Of a stretch of 64,000 nucleotides of DNA, positions 1 through 12,000 are shown one piece after another (positions within the stretch are counted from its first letter, which is position 1; every line of letters begins with the position of its first letter). The position numbers were made by a program, and so were the translations under genes. The stretch covers positions 1,798,001-1,862,000 of the forward strand of contig JAMPIT010000848.1 of assembly GCA_026261815.1 (NCBI GenBank), given 5' to 3'. This DNA comes from Monarcha castaneiventris obscurior (taxonomy: Eukaryota > Chordata > Aves > Passeriformes > Monarchidae). Below the pieces are notes generated by a model. It worked only from the letters and a program-made list of their open reading frames with translations. It was not told the origin of the DNA and did not search any database.

Positions 1-2456
1 ATTATTTGAAAAAATATGTAATTGTACTTTAAAGGAATAACAGCAGATTAAATCCCACCTGAAGTCCAGTTTTGCTTCAAAGCTTTCATGAACAATCTAA
101 TCCTTCTAACGAAATAAAGTCCATGGGTTGAAAAAGGGGTTTCAAATAAACAAACATTCCCTCTGCAATATTTGCAGCCAAATTTTACTGCTATGGGATA
201 GTGACTATGAGCACAAAAGTAAAATTTACTACAAAAAAAAGCCCTGCTAGCTCATTATTATTTTTAATGTGCAAAAATACCCCCAAAAGCAGACCAGACA
301 ACATAAACAGAAAACAGTAAATTGTGACCCTTTTATCAGAATGCTTACACATACGAAAGAACTATGAATTTTTCAAACATGACATTGCATTTAATTAATG
401 AAAATATCATATTTTTTTGTATGGAGCTAGGAAGAAGAGGATTTTAACTGTTATTTTTAACCCAAAGACAACCTTTCCTTTCTTGTTTTTTCTTTTTTCT
501 TTTTTTTTTTTTTTCCTGGAGGCCTGCTAGCTTCTTTTGAAAAAGAGTTTTAAAACTGACCTTGTTCCAGTAGCCACTTCTCTGTCATAGGTATGAAATC
601 ACCATATCATATTATAAAGTGTCAATGCACCAAAAAGCAAAGGGCAGGTTTTTTTTTTTAGGCAGGAACAAAGCTGGCTTTTTTACCTATGAAACAGCAC
701 ATACTTTTTCTTTCATAAGCCCACCAATTTCAGCACTGTATTATTCAGCAACCGGCATTTCATACAGAGACCAAGCCTCACTTGATCTGACCCTCACCTC
801 AATGGAGTAGAGACATACGTGAGACAGAAGTCAGCACAGAATCGGGGCCAGCTTATTCAGATTTCAGTGGGCTCTACCCTGTGCTACTCTCAGGGTACTG
901 TCAACATTTCAGGGAATTCATCAATGAGCAGCAGAACCACCTTTTGGCCTTGAACACAAACACACACAGCACCAGCACAGAGAAACCGTTTCAGACTCAA
1001 AGCCAGAGAAAAAAATTTATTTTCAGCATTTGAAAACTGATGTACCACGACAATGATCTCCAACCCCGATAATTGTTTGCTGCAAATACTCCTTAGCCAG
1101 TGCTCTTGAAAGAGGTGGAGAGCATCCACCAGCCTCATAGGGAAAACCTGGCAAAGCCCAGGCATGGAATCTGTGAGTGCAGAGACTGCAGGCTTCAGCC
1201 ATGCTCTGTGCATTGGGTACTCTGAAGAGTCAGAAACAGGTCCCAAAGAAACAGTCAAGAGCTGAGATTTCCTCAGTGGTATGCAAGAACATGTTGCAAC
1301 ACATGGCATTTTAACAGCGCAAATACCAGCCTAGGAGCAGGGACAGAGAGGCACAGCCCCCCATTTATTTCCTCAGGCCATGCAAGCAAGCTCTGGAGAA
1401 CCAGAGCTCTGGTGGAGCCACCCATCCTTCGTAGTCCTCTCAGGTCCGAAGGCTTCCCTGAGGTGCACTGCACTGTCTTATGAAGTTACGTCTGAACTCC
1501 CAAGCCTGCCCCTCTTTGCCGCTGCCTACACCATCACCCCTGTAACTGGTCTTGTTCACGCATGAAATGAGGTTAGATGAGAAGACAGGGCAGATTTCCC
1601 CAGATTGCGCAGGATGTTAAAAACTGGCAGAAATCAAACAAAAATGAAGAGGCGTCCACCGCGTCCCTCCATTGCCAGACGCAGAGCCAGTGCCCGCAGG
1701 AGCCCAGGTGCCACAGGGTGGGATGCCCAGCGAGAGGCACCTGGCGTGGCAGCACTGGGCCAGGGCACGCCAGGGAGCAGATGCGGCTGCAGCTCTCGCT
1801 CCCAGAAGGCCTGTGCACAGCCGGTTGGGAACCACATTTTAAATGAGGAAAGTGCTAGTTTTAGAACAGTTATTTTTAGTTTGTTGTTAGAAAAAAAATG
1901 TAAAAAAATGTGGCTCTGTGAAGAGAGATGTTACCCGGCCGGCCTCTAAGGGCTCCCGCTGGGTTCCTCAGGCATAGCAGCCACGCATCCACACGCGCCC
2001 CAAGCAAAGCCCGCGCAGAATGGGCACGGAATGGGCACGAAAGCTCTGGTCTCTGCGAGAGAAATGGGGAGATGGCTCTTGGGTAGGAAGGAGCCCGAAG
2101 AGGAGGTTTTAAGATACCACCGGTTAAAAAAGGAGCTGCAGCTCTTCAGGCACCGGACCACTTTAATTGGAGGGTGTGCTCGGACCCGCCGCTGGCGGGG
2201 CCGTGCCAGAGGCATCAAACCTCTGGCTTCGCCCGCCGACACCGAGGAGAGCGGGGCACCCCGGGGCGCGGAACTGCACGGCAAGAGGCGGCGGCGACCC
2301 CGGGGCCGGGCCGAGCCCGCGCTCACCCGCGGGGAGTGCCCGCCGCAGCCCCGCCGAGCGGCGGCAAAGTTTGCGGCGCGGCGAGGGACGGAGAAGTTGG
2401 GCTCCCTCGCCGTGCCCACCCCGACGCCCCCCTAGCCCCCGCCCGCGCCGGCTCTT
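1..2456. other. Non-coding DNA, probably first intron of a minus-strand gene (CDH22?)
   Basis: No exon is recognisable. The first 620 bases are AT-rich, with a T-rich run at about 484-515 and short homeobox-like TTAATTAATG sequence near 393. From about 1600 the DNA becomes GC-richer towards the CpG island. If the minus-strand donor at 2458 is used, this segment is the start of a long intron that leaves the window on the left. All open frames here are short and lack family resemblance. Confidence 0.4.
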
Positions 2457-2547
2457 ACCTGGGGCGGTGGCCGCGGCGGCTCCCCCGCGCCGGGCGCTCG
2501 GCCTCCCGCGGCATCTTGCGCGGCCCCCGGCGGCACGGCCCCCGCGG

Positions 2548-2742
2548 CCGGGCACGGAGCGGAGCGGAGCCCCGGCACGGAGCGGAAGCGGAGCCCCGGC
2601 AGCCGGGTACGGAGCGGATCGCAGCCTCGGCAGCCGGGCACGGAGCGGATCGAGCCCCGACAGCCGGGCACAGAGCGGAGCGCAGCCCCGGCACCCGGCA
2701 CGGAGCGGAGCGCAGCCCCGGCAGCAGCGCGGAGCCCCGACC
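2548..2742. repeat. GC-rich minisatellite inside the CpG island
   Basis: About six imperfect copies of a roughly 30-36 base unit containing GGCACGGAGCGGA followed by GCAGCCCCGGCAGCC-like sequence lie head to tail. Unit lengths and spacers vary (CGGATCG versus CGGAGCG cores). It lies within the proposed first exon on the minus strand. Confidence 0.75.
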
Positions 2743-2895
2743 GGCGGCGGCGAGCGGAGCCGGCTGCTGGCACCGGGCGGGCAGGGCGCGAGGCGGGGCG
2801 CGGGCGGCGGGTGCGCGGCGGGGGCTGCATGTGCGGCGAGAGCCGCCGTCCTCCCCCTCACTCCCCTCGCTGGCTGCCTGCCTCCCCTCCTTCCC

Positions 2896-2998
2896 CGCCA
2901 GCCCAGCCCAGCCAAGCCCAGCCCAGGCCGGCGCAGCCCGGCCCAGCCCGGCCCGGCGCAGCCCGGCCCGGCCCGGCCCAGCCCGGCCCAGCCCAGCC
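2896..2998. repeat. (CCCAG/CCCGG)n low-complexity tract, G-rich on the minus strand
   Basis: A run of about 100 bases is made almost wholly of CCCAG, CCCGG and GCGCAG pentamer-like units. On the minus strand this gives many closely spaced GGG runs, the pattern that can form G-quadruplexes. It sits in the presumed 5' part of the CpG-island transcript. Confidence 0.75.
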
Positions 2999-4917
2999 TC
3001 TGCTGGAGAGTCTGAGAATGCAGCGCTGGGTCCGCGCCCCGGACCGGCCTCGGGGCCTCCCCTAGAGACCCGCCCTGGGGATCCCGCCTGGCCCCGGTCC
3101 GAGGCAGCGGCTCCGCAACCCCGCGGGCTGGCGCGGCCCCCGGCCGGGCGGCGAGGCTCTGCCCGCAGCTCGGGTCCGCTCCCCATCCCGCGGTGCCCCC
3201 GCCCCGGGCGCCCGCATCGTCTCCGCCACCCCAGTGCCATGCCGGCTGCCCCGGAGCCGGGAGCGGGGCGCGGGCAGGGGCAAGGGCACACCTGGCCACC
3301 CCCAGGTCAGGGCTAACCCTCCTGTGCTTGATGCTGAGAACTAACTCAGTGCATGGAGCACAGGGTGCCAGGGCATCAGACAGGTCAGGGACAGAGACCC
3401 CAGCCCACGCTTCCGCTGCCTTTGAATGGTGCCAGACATGGATGGTCCAGTGGCATCATGGCAGGAGCTCTGTCAGGGGCTCTGGGCACCGCTGGGGCTG
3501 AGGCTGGGGCTGTCAGACCCACTCCTGCTGTGCAGCAGGGTGGCCATGACGGTTGGCATCCTCAGCAGCCCCCTCAGGTCTTTGGTGCCTTCTCCAGAGT
3601 CTTGCTCGAAGCATGGTGGGCACTGTCCTGGCCCAGCAGCATTTTGAGAGTGAGGGGCAGAAGTGGCAACACAGCTTGTTGCCTGCAATAGAGTCACACA
3701 CCAGCAGCAGGATGCTGGGTGTGCGGACCATTCTGGGCATGATCAGGACCAGTGGAAGGTGGAAGCAGGGAAGAAGCTCAAGGCTGGTGAGACTGCAATA
3801 CTACTTGGGGACAGATAAATCTGCTCTTGCAAGTGAGGTTTTAGTCACAGCTCAGGCAAACAGACTCCAGTGGGACATTTTCCACTGCCCAGAGACTTAC
3901 AACTTACCTGGAGAAAGCTCTCCTGTGTCCACAGCATTCTCTGTTGTTTGGCCTCGGAGTCTGGCCCTGAAAGGAACACAAGAGAGTAGCAGAGGCGGAA
4001 ATGCTGTTTTGCTCCTTTTGTACAGTACCTTGCATACAAGGCAAACAAATCCTCTGCTTGGCCAGTTTGGGTCAAGAAACAATAGTAACCAGGTAGCAGG
4101 TTATCCACAAACTACCTGGATCTGGTGCTTCCTGCACAGGCAGGTGGCCTGCAGGTGAGGGAGAGGTGGGTGGAAAGCAAAAGAGAGGTTTATAACCACA
4201 GCATGGATCCAGGAGGAGTGGCTCTTCCTTTCCAGGACCAAAAGATGAGCAGGTCGCAGATCCAGCAGCAGGCTCCTGCAGCTGTATTTCCCATCTTTGC
4301 ACTGGCTGGCACAAGGCTTCCCACCATCCTACTTGTGCGTGACTCCTCACCCTAAGAGGCAAGGGGGCCCTGAAGACATCCCAGGAAATGCTCCGTATCA
4401 GCCCTTTCAGACACAGAAGCATCTAGAAATGTCCTCAATCCCAGTGTGAGACTGAGAGACCTCCCAGCTGCAAGCACTGCTGCCAAAGTAGATCCCACTT
4501 GAGCCTGATGCTCTTGTAGGGAAAGGAGCAAAGCCTGGAGCACAGCTGCTCTGCTGCTAACACAGTCTGCAAACAGAGACCGTGTGCTCAGTGCCAATCT
4601 AGCCCTAGGACAGCTGCAAGGCTCCTGAGCCGCCAATGACACTGGCACTGGGAACACCCAGATCCTTTCCCTGGGACAGCCAAGAGGCCACCTTGCATGG
4701 GTGGAGTTGAGCCCACCTGGCTGAAAGCATCCAATAAGGTGGTGTGATCCTGGGAGGAGATGGTCCCAGCACTTGTCTGCAGTCATGGTGCCCTTTTCCA
4801 GCCTGTTTTTGCTAAGATCCCCTTATCCTGGAGCCAGAGAAGATTTGTCTCTCCTACCATCGCCCCCTCCCCTGTGCCACAGCAGCTCCATGCCTGATCT
4901 AGTTGAAGAAGTCCCTG

Positions 4918-4992
4918 CTTATCACACGTGGGTTGGACTAGATGACCTCTAAAGGTCCCTTCCAAACCAAGGCATTCCATGAATCAATGATC
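4918..4992 (+). mobile_element. CR1 LINE 3'-end fragment
   Basis: The stretch contains the diagnostic CR1 3' segment GGTTGGACTAGATGACCTC followed by AAAGGTCCCTTCCAAACC and a degraded ATTCCATGAATCAATGAT tail. Only the last 75 or so bases are recognisable. Plus orientation. Confidence 0.8.
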
Positions 4993-5439
4993 CCATGCCC
5001 TCTTGCTGCTGCCATGCAGGTGGTGATAAGGCCAGGCAGCCTGTCCCAGCCCAACCCCCAGATGAGCCCTGGAGAACACCATAACAAGGCACTTTATGAC
5101 AGTCCTTCCATGAGACCTGAAATCAGCAGTGCTCCAGAGTATGCCCAGGTCACACAGCAGCACAGGCCAGCAGCCACTGTGGGGAAGGAATGGTGGAGGA
5201 TGCAAAGCAGGAGAACTAAGGACCACCCATGACATGATCAATCCTGTTGTGAGTGTGGCTCCCCATGAACAGCCTCCACAGCTGTGTCTCACAGCCGCTC
5301 TTGGAAGCTGACATGTCACTTTCATGTCATGTTATGTCTTCTATTCGCAGTGACAGAAGGATAGATGGGTTTTCCTCTGACTTTGCTGCCATTCCCTTTA
5401 TCTCCATGGGAATTTCATCCTCATCTGGCTTCTCTTTTC

Positions 5440-5745
5440 CTCTTATTCCAATCATTGCTTTACTCCAGCATTTAAATAGCTCTTTTGTATTTTTTACCTC
5501 TCCTCTACCTGCAGCACTCTTCCCTTACTCTGATATACTCTCCCCATCTCATTGAGCTCCAGGCCCCTTTGCTTTGTTCTCTCCCTATCTCTCGCTTTCT
5601 TTCTGCTGGTGCCTTGTTCCTTTTCTTGTTGTGATTTGTCTTCTCTGCTCTGTCCCTTTCACTCATCTATTCTCCTTATCTCTTTTTGCTTCTTCCTCTT
5701 CCTTTTCCCAGTCTTTGCACTCCCCCCCTTCCGCTGTGTGCCTTT
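5440..5745 (+). repeat. Polypyrimidine (C/T)-rich tract
   Basis: About 300 bases are strongly biased to C and T on the plus strand, made of TCTCTC, CTTCCTCTTCC and TTTCTTTCTG-like blocks interrupted by a few purines. It is not a perfect microsatellite. No function is evident. Confidence 0.6.
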
Positions 5746-8652
5746 GTCTGTAAGGAGTTGGAAGTTAAAAGCTTTTCCAACTTGATCCTGAGCAGCTTTC
5801 CCTGGTGCTTTCATCTCCACAACACATTTGTAAAACTGCTCAGACTGAAGAGCCATGACATGAACAACAGAAGAAATATCAGAAAGAAACAGGACTCCCA
5901 ATATGGAATGGAAATCTTCCTTTTCCAAAAAAATCTCTTTGTTTCACTAGCACTGAGGTTTTCTCCCCACAGCTCCTTAAAACACAACATAAAACCCATT
6001 TACCACAACATAAAACCTGCTTACCAAGATTTCCTTTTCCTGGCCTCATCCTCCTTCCTGGAGATTTCAGTTCTGGAGGGGGTAGAACACAGCAGTGCCT
6101 GAGAGTTCCCCATCATCTGCCAAAAAGTAGCTGTGACCAACCTGTTCTCCCTCCCCCATCTCTAGCAGGTCCTGCCAGGTGTGTCAGTGCTGTATCACAA
6201 ACTGCTATCCAGAGGGAAGTGCTGGTCACACCAGGAACGATGCTCTGACTCTTGTCCAGCCCTGCTCCTACTCTTCCTTCATGCAAAGATGGCGGAGACC
6301 TGGCAAACTCTCCCAGCTGATGTGTCACCAGCTCCTCTCAGCTGCCAAAAGGTGTCCTTTCTTAGCTCCTTCTCGTGTTCTGTGCAAGGTCCAGCAATGT
6401 TTTGGGTATAGCAGCTGCAGACCACTTCAGGGAAATGCAGGGAATTGATGCTTTTAAGCCACTTTGCTTGGGGCTTCTGTGCAGCCTGTGCTTTGCAGGG
6501 CTCACGTGTGAGCACAGGAGTATGACCACTCTTACCTGTGACCAGTGGCAGGAAACTCCAGAGTTACCAGTACAGATCTGTGCTGTGTCACATGGAGCAA
6601 ACCCAAGTGCTGTCTGCTTACTTGGAAATTTGTTGCTGAGAAGCCCATGAATCTTGGCTATTCTCACAACTCTATGAGAGATTAATCTTGCTAAATCCTC
6701 CTACTCCTTCCCTATTGGAGAAACAGATTCAGCACAGGACAAGCTTTGTGACTCACCTCTCTGTTGGCAGAGCCATCTCCCATTAATCTAACTCCCTGTA
6801 TAATGTCCACATTTGGCAGGCAGGCAATCCATCTCCAGTCCAGCTCTGTCCAGGATCCAGCTCCCCTGTCAGTCAGAGCTTTCCTAATACTGGGTGCCCT
6901 GCAGGGCTTCTCCCTGGCAGGACAAGGGCAGCCTGTAGCCCACGGCCCAGGATGACAGCAGGGGACAGAATCTGGGGTGGATGGGCACTTGTTAGGCAAA
7001 GCACTCCCTGGCTGCAGCGGCTGCTGGGCTCAGCATCCGTCCAGCAGAGGACAGATTCATTCCCTGACCACAACCCACCTCCTCTCAGCAGAACCAGGAG
7101 AGATGCACACAGCTCAGTCCCAACAGCCTCACTTTTCCTGGGGGCAGGATTCAGTCTGCTGCCCTCCAAAATTCACCCTGAAAGGGGCTGAACACTGGGT
7201 GTCAGGACCAGCAGAGAGGGTTTTGCTCACAGAGCTGCAGCTCAGGATGCCATGAAGCTGCATGGGAGCAATTCTCCCTGCTACACTCCCTGCAGAGGGT
7301 CCCTGGGAGGTCACATTTGCTCCCACTGTGCTTTTCAGCCACTGCTTGCCAGCTGCTTGTCCTTGTCTCACACCGCCTGTCTCCTGAGGGCTGCAATGTG
7401 GGATGCCCCGTTATGTGCCCAGATTGCCTCCTGTCTTTACCTGGATGCTGCTCTGGAACAGGTTTAGGATGGACTCCACAGGCAGGTGGTACCACATGAC
7501 TTTCTTCATAGCCCATGGCTATGGGAGAGCTCTGCACCCCTTAAAAGGTCCAGCACCATGGTTCCTGCTGGAGGTAGGGGCAATAGCTGAAGGCAGCAGT
7601 CCTGTGCTCTCACAGGTCCTGCAGGGCTGGGGACGCTGTGTAGCACACCACAGAGTGTGTCCACATGAAGATGGAGGTGACACAACATGGCTGGGAGGGA
7701 CACAGCCCAGCACTGCCCTATTTGCTGGGCACACCTGAACCAAATGCCCCAAACTCTTGCCCAGAGCCATTTCTCACATGCCACCCTACTTACTCAGTCA
7801 GCCAAACGACCCTGCCTTGCTGAGGTTCTTCTGTGCTGCTGTGGGTCTTTCTCTGGGAACGTTCCCACTGCCCCACAGATTCAGGCATTGCCTGTCAAAA
7901 CAGCCTGGCAGCTTCCCCCCATCTTTATTCTCTCCAAGTACTGTGTCATTTGCAGACTCCACGGTGTCAGCCTTGTGATTAGATTCCAATGCCTTTATGA
8001 ATAATTTGTTGTGCAATTATAAAGCAAATATTTAATTGAACTTTATGTAAAATTACTTCTGCCTCTGAGCACTGAACCCCAGTTTTGGGATAGGGTGTTG
8101 CGTGACCCCATCAGGCTCTGGGTGCCCTGTGATGAGGCGAGCAGAAAACTTCCAGGCCCCCTCCCCAGCAGCCTGTGCCTGCTTGCAACCAGCTGGCGCT
8201 GGCCCCTCAGCTGAGCCTCTGAGGCGACCACAAGGGGGTGGCTCCACACTGGCCCCAGAGACTGCTGCAGATGCACCAGCTGCAGGATTGCGGTGAGCCT
8301 CCCTTCCCTTGGGAGCGTGTCCTTGGGCACAGGCAGGATATGTGTCTCCCTCAGCTGAGCAGCAGAATGGAGCAGCTGGAGCATTTCCAATGTGACCAGT
8401 GCAGTGCTGGAAGAGCTTAGCATGAAGGATGTCACTGAAAAATGTCTTTGTGACTCGTGGATGGCAGTCAGGTTTCAGCACAAAGATAAGGACAGATGCA
8501 AAGACACTGGATTTTCTTCTTTCCAGTCCTTTCCCTTCCAGGACAAGACTGGAGTATGCAAGTGGAAACCTGCATTTCAGCTGACTCTTCAAGGGAAGGA
8601 ATTCCTAACTGGCCACGTCTCAACAGCATGGGGCACCAGTCTGAACTGATAA

Positions 8653-9012
8653 CAGGAGCTTTGGGACCAGGGTGCCCATCCCAGGAGAAGCTGCTCAGCA
8701 CATGCAAGGGCCAGTGATCTGTGCAGGAACACTCTGTACCGTGACATCACCCGCAGGCTCAGCTGGAAGTGGCTGAACAGGAAGGGTCTGGACACACCTC
8801 GGATTGGCCATGGCATCGCCGCTGCACAGGAAAACATCTATATCAGCAAAACCAACAGAACTGGACGAAATCCTAATTTACCATGGTCTGTAAAAGAGGC
8901 TGAAGTGCCTATTTCCAGTGAGGCGAATTTGAAATTGAAAGAGGAAAACGAGTGCATTGAAGAGATCAGAAGCTCCTTTCCAAGCGTGTATCTGGTGCAG
9001 GTAATTGCTAAC
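8653..9012 (+). other. Unassigned open reading stretch with splice-like ends
   Basis: The frame that starts on the first base of each 60-base line is open from 8653 to 9012 and ends at TGA 9013-9015. The downstream end has a donor-like CTGGTGCAG/GTAATT at 9000/9001, and an acceptor-like GTGCAG lies at 8721-8726. The predicted peptide has mixed, coding-like composition (for example ENIYISKTNRTGRNPNLPW), with no in-frame ATG. I do not recognise a family. It could be a chance frame, a conserved non-coding element or an exon of an unknown transcript. Confidence 0.2.
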
Positions 9013-9015
9013 TGA

Positions 9016-12000
9016 CCTGGAGGGGCTCTTGAAATTGACCTAATGCAGCAGATTCTGCTGCTCAGAGTGGCTCCAGGGCTGGGGACAGCATGTGCTGGTG
9101 CTGGCACTGTCCCTGCTGTGCACTGGCATGGGAGGACAGCTGGGCAGAGGGCGGCTACAGCACGGGAAAGGGAAGGCCTAAGGCTCCCCCCACAAGTGCC
9201 TCAGGCTGGCCAGAGCATGTCCACCTGGAAGGACCTGGTCAGCTGCTGGAAGCTGGACATTTGTCCTTGCACAGGCCAGGACTGTTTGCAGTGATGGGGG
9301 ACTCAAGGCTTGGAACCAGCCTGGAGTAGCCATGTTGGCACACTGGGAAAGCAGGGATGGATGGGGGTCTGCTCAGAGCTTGGCAGCTGAGGCACTGGAT
9401 CTGGACAAGGTGGGAGCTGGAGTCCCTGGGAGGGTGCAGAATGCAGTGTGCCCTGCTGACGCGAGGGTGTGGTTATTGGTTTCTCCTCAAAAGCCACAGT
9501 AAAGAATGTCAGTCCCGTGTGGGGGCCTGGGAGTGTTCCCTTCCCCAGCAGCACTCTCTTGCCTCTCATCTCAGCTTGGGCAGCCCTTTTGCTCAGCTCT
9601 TGCTTTTATGGCTACAGATGAAGCAGCACAGCTTACCCTTTGGCTCCCAGCCACACATCCCCTGCTGACAGCACACCCCAGGACCAGGTCCATTAGCTTT
9701 TGCCCCTGGCAGCTTCCCTTGCTTCCCAGCCCTTGTTTCTTTTCACTCATAGGTGTTAAAGGTTCCTTTCAAGGTACACCTTTCTGCTTCCTCTGCAATC
9801 CAGACATTTCTTTAATAAATCACATCTGTACTGGCTCTGTGATGTCTATTTGGCTTTGAGCTTTCATCTCCACTGCTTGTTGTGCCCAGCATGAAGTGCT
9901 GCCACTCTGCCTATAAAAATTGGTGGTTGGGGCAGTTATTTGTAGCAGTCATTCAAACATTTGCTTTACTGGTCCAGGCCCAGACTGAAGAAAGCCCAAT
10001 GACAAGTGCTTGGCTCTGCTACTGGGCAGGTAGACGAATTGTCCCTGCTGTGGGATGTGTTCACAAAGTGCCCTCCCTTCAGTGGCACAGGGACTTATTC
10101 CAAGCTGTTTCCTCCCAAGACATCGAGATGCACAGCTCACCACCTCGGCATTGCAAGAGAGTGGATAACTGAAGCTGTGCCCTAGATATGCAGTATAAAA
10201 AAGACAGGGCAAAGAAAATGAGGAAAGGCAGAGGTTGGGCCCATCAGGTCTGGGCTGCATCCAAGGATCCCAGCTTGATGGAAAGGTTAGGACCAGGGCT
10301 AACTGGCAGGAGGATCATCACACAGCCTCCCTTTGTCCTTCTCTCACTAGCCCACACATATGCAGGCACACTCACACTCTCTCTCACACACGCTCTTCTG
10401 CAGCCCTGAGGTCACCCAAGGGCAGGGAAGAATGGGGTTGAAAGCAATTACAATCTTCCTGTAACAATGGCAGGAGAACTGTGGTGCACTGAAAGTCACA
10501 GTCTGGCCGCAAAAAGCAGTGGAGAGGCTGTAAACTGGAAAACAGCTGTTTATTTCTGTTACTAGGGTGGTCTTTGGACGCACATCCCAGAAAGGAAGAG
10601 TGATGTTAGCACTTCTGGAGTACACCAGCATGCTGAAGGATGTGCACTCTGGGCTGGGAACACCACCAGAATGTGATTGGGAGGGACAAGCAAAGCCCTC
10701 CTGCCCCCGAGGGAGTTGGTTCAGTGCCTATGTCTAGGAGGTGCAGGATCAGCCCCAGCTCTGTTTATCTTTCATCACACCCTGCTCCCTCTGACTCAAA
10801 TCCTGCTCGGCCACCACCCCTATTAGATTAACTGGCAATATATGTGCACATGCAACCAGTTCCCTGGCTTCCTTCATCCATGTCAGTCCCACTGCACTGA
10901 GTTTAAAGTTGCACTTTCCTTGTGCTATTTATTGTCCTGCTGTTGTGTCTAGCAGGCTTCTGTGAGTATATGACAGGGTTCTACAGCTTTTCCAAAGTGC
11001 AACTGCAGGAACCTGAACCTCCCAAAGACGTGTTGTAAGTGCATCATGTGGAGCTCCTATGCTCACTCAGTTACCGGGATCCAAAGAATGATCCTAACTT
11101 TCCAAAAATATTAGTAATTCCAAACTGTGCACTTGTGTCTCCCCTACTACATTTCAAATGGTCCAGTAGAGATATTTTTAGAATAAATTCAAATACAGTC
11201 CATCACGTCCCTTGAGTACATAACTAAGTAGTCACCTGTTTAGCTGCTGTACGCCTCCCTTCCCTTTTTCCAGGCATAGTGTCCTACTAACCCACCTTGG
11301 GATTGTTTTTTTCCTGAAGTTAGCTGTGGCACGGTCATGGAATGACATCTCTCAGCTGTTTTCACCACTTCAGAGTGTAAAGGCTATGAGATGCTCTTAC
11401 TGGCCCAAAATCCTCCAGAGCCATGGCTATGGCTGTAGCTTTTATGAATACACATTCGGAATCACATTTTTGCAGGCTTTTACAAGGATATGGCTTAGGG
11501 CCACGTTTGTTGTAACTTTGAGTTTTCTAGGAAATACTCCTGCTTTCTGTAGCTGCTGCATATCTGCTGCCAGTGATGATTTCTCCTCTGCAGTGGGTGT
11601 TCCTCCACAGGAGCCTTCTTGCCCAGCAGACTTGTACTGTTGCAGCTTCTGGCTCTTGTACATATGCTGGTCTTTCCTGATGTGCTATTGCCACATGCAG
11701 AATTTCACAGATTAGTCTATGTTCACAATTCTCACAGATCCTCAGCTCCAAGGTTTTACTGCGGGTCTTTAATTCTGTCACATATTGATCGACTGTTCCT
11801 GCTTGCTTGAAAAGGATTGGAAATGTTAAAATGATTCATTGTTTTGTGGGATACACAGTCGCATTTTGTTATGTTTCTCTTATACGTTCCTTTCCTCCTC
11901 CCACCAGCAGCACAGAGACCAGGGCTTTCGCATTAGTGCTTCTTTCATCTGCACTAATTGCTAAGTGGATCTCAAACTGCCTGACAGTTTCCGTTCTCTA

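Larger units (their letters stand above)
2170..3300 (-). promoter_or_regulatory. CDH22: CpG island promoter with a spliced non-coding first exon, probably CDH22
   Basis: This block of over 1 kb is extremely GC- and CpG-rich, unlike the DNA on both sides. On the minus strand it contains a near-perfect splice donor: the exon would end at 2459 and the intron begin GTAAGAGC at 2458. That fits a first exon transcribed leftwards from somewhere in 2500-3300. The long open frames across the island on both strands are proline/arginine/alanine-rich composition artefacts that overlap in all frames, so I do not call a protein. In mammals the order is CDH22-SLC35C2-ELMO2 with all three on one strand, which matches this position and orientation; the CDH22 name rests only on that synteny. 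A promoter for an unknown non-coding RNA is the alternative. Confidence 0.45.
3300..8652. other. Intergenic DNA without recognisable genes
   Basis: I found no exon with family resemblance. Contents are a CR1 3'-end fragment near 4918, a pyrimidine-rich stretch at about 5440-5745 and otherwise unique-looking DNA of moderate GC. Open frames are short and overlap on both strands, as expected by chance. Confidence 0.6.

Noticed and set aside
2163..3316. Open frames of up to 380 codons on both strands in the first CpG island
   Set aside because: All frames are open because stops are rare at this GC content. The peptides are Pro/Arg/Ala/Gly repeats with no domain, and the strands contradict each other.
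11326..11715. 129-codon open frame rich in Cys/Phe/Trp
   Set aside because: No family resemblance, opposing frames equally open, no splice or promoter context.
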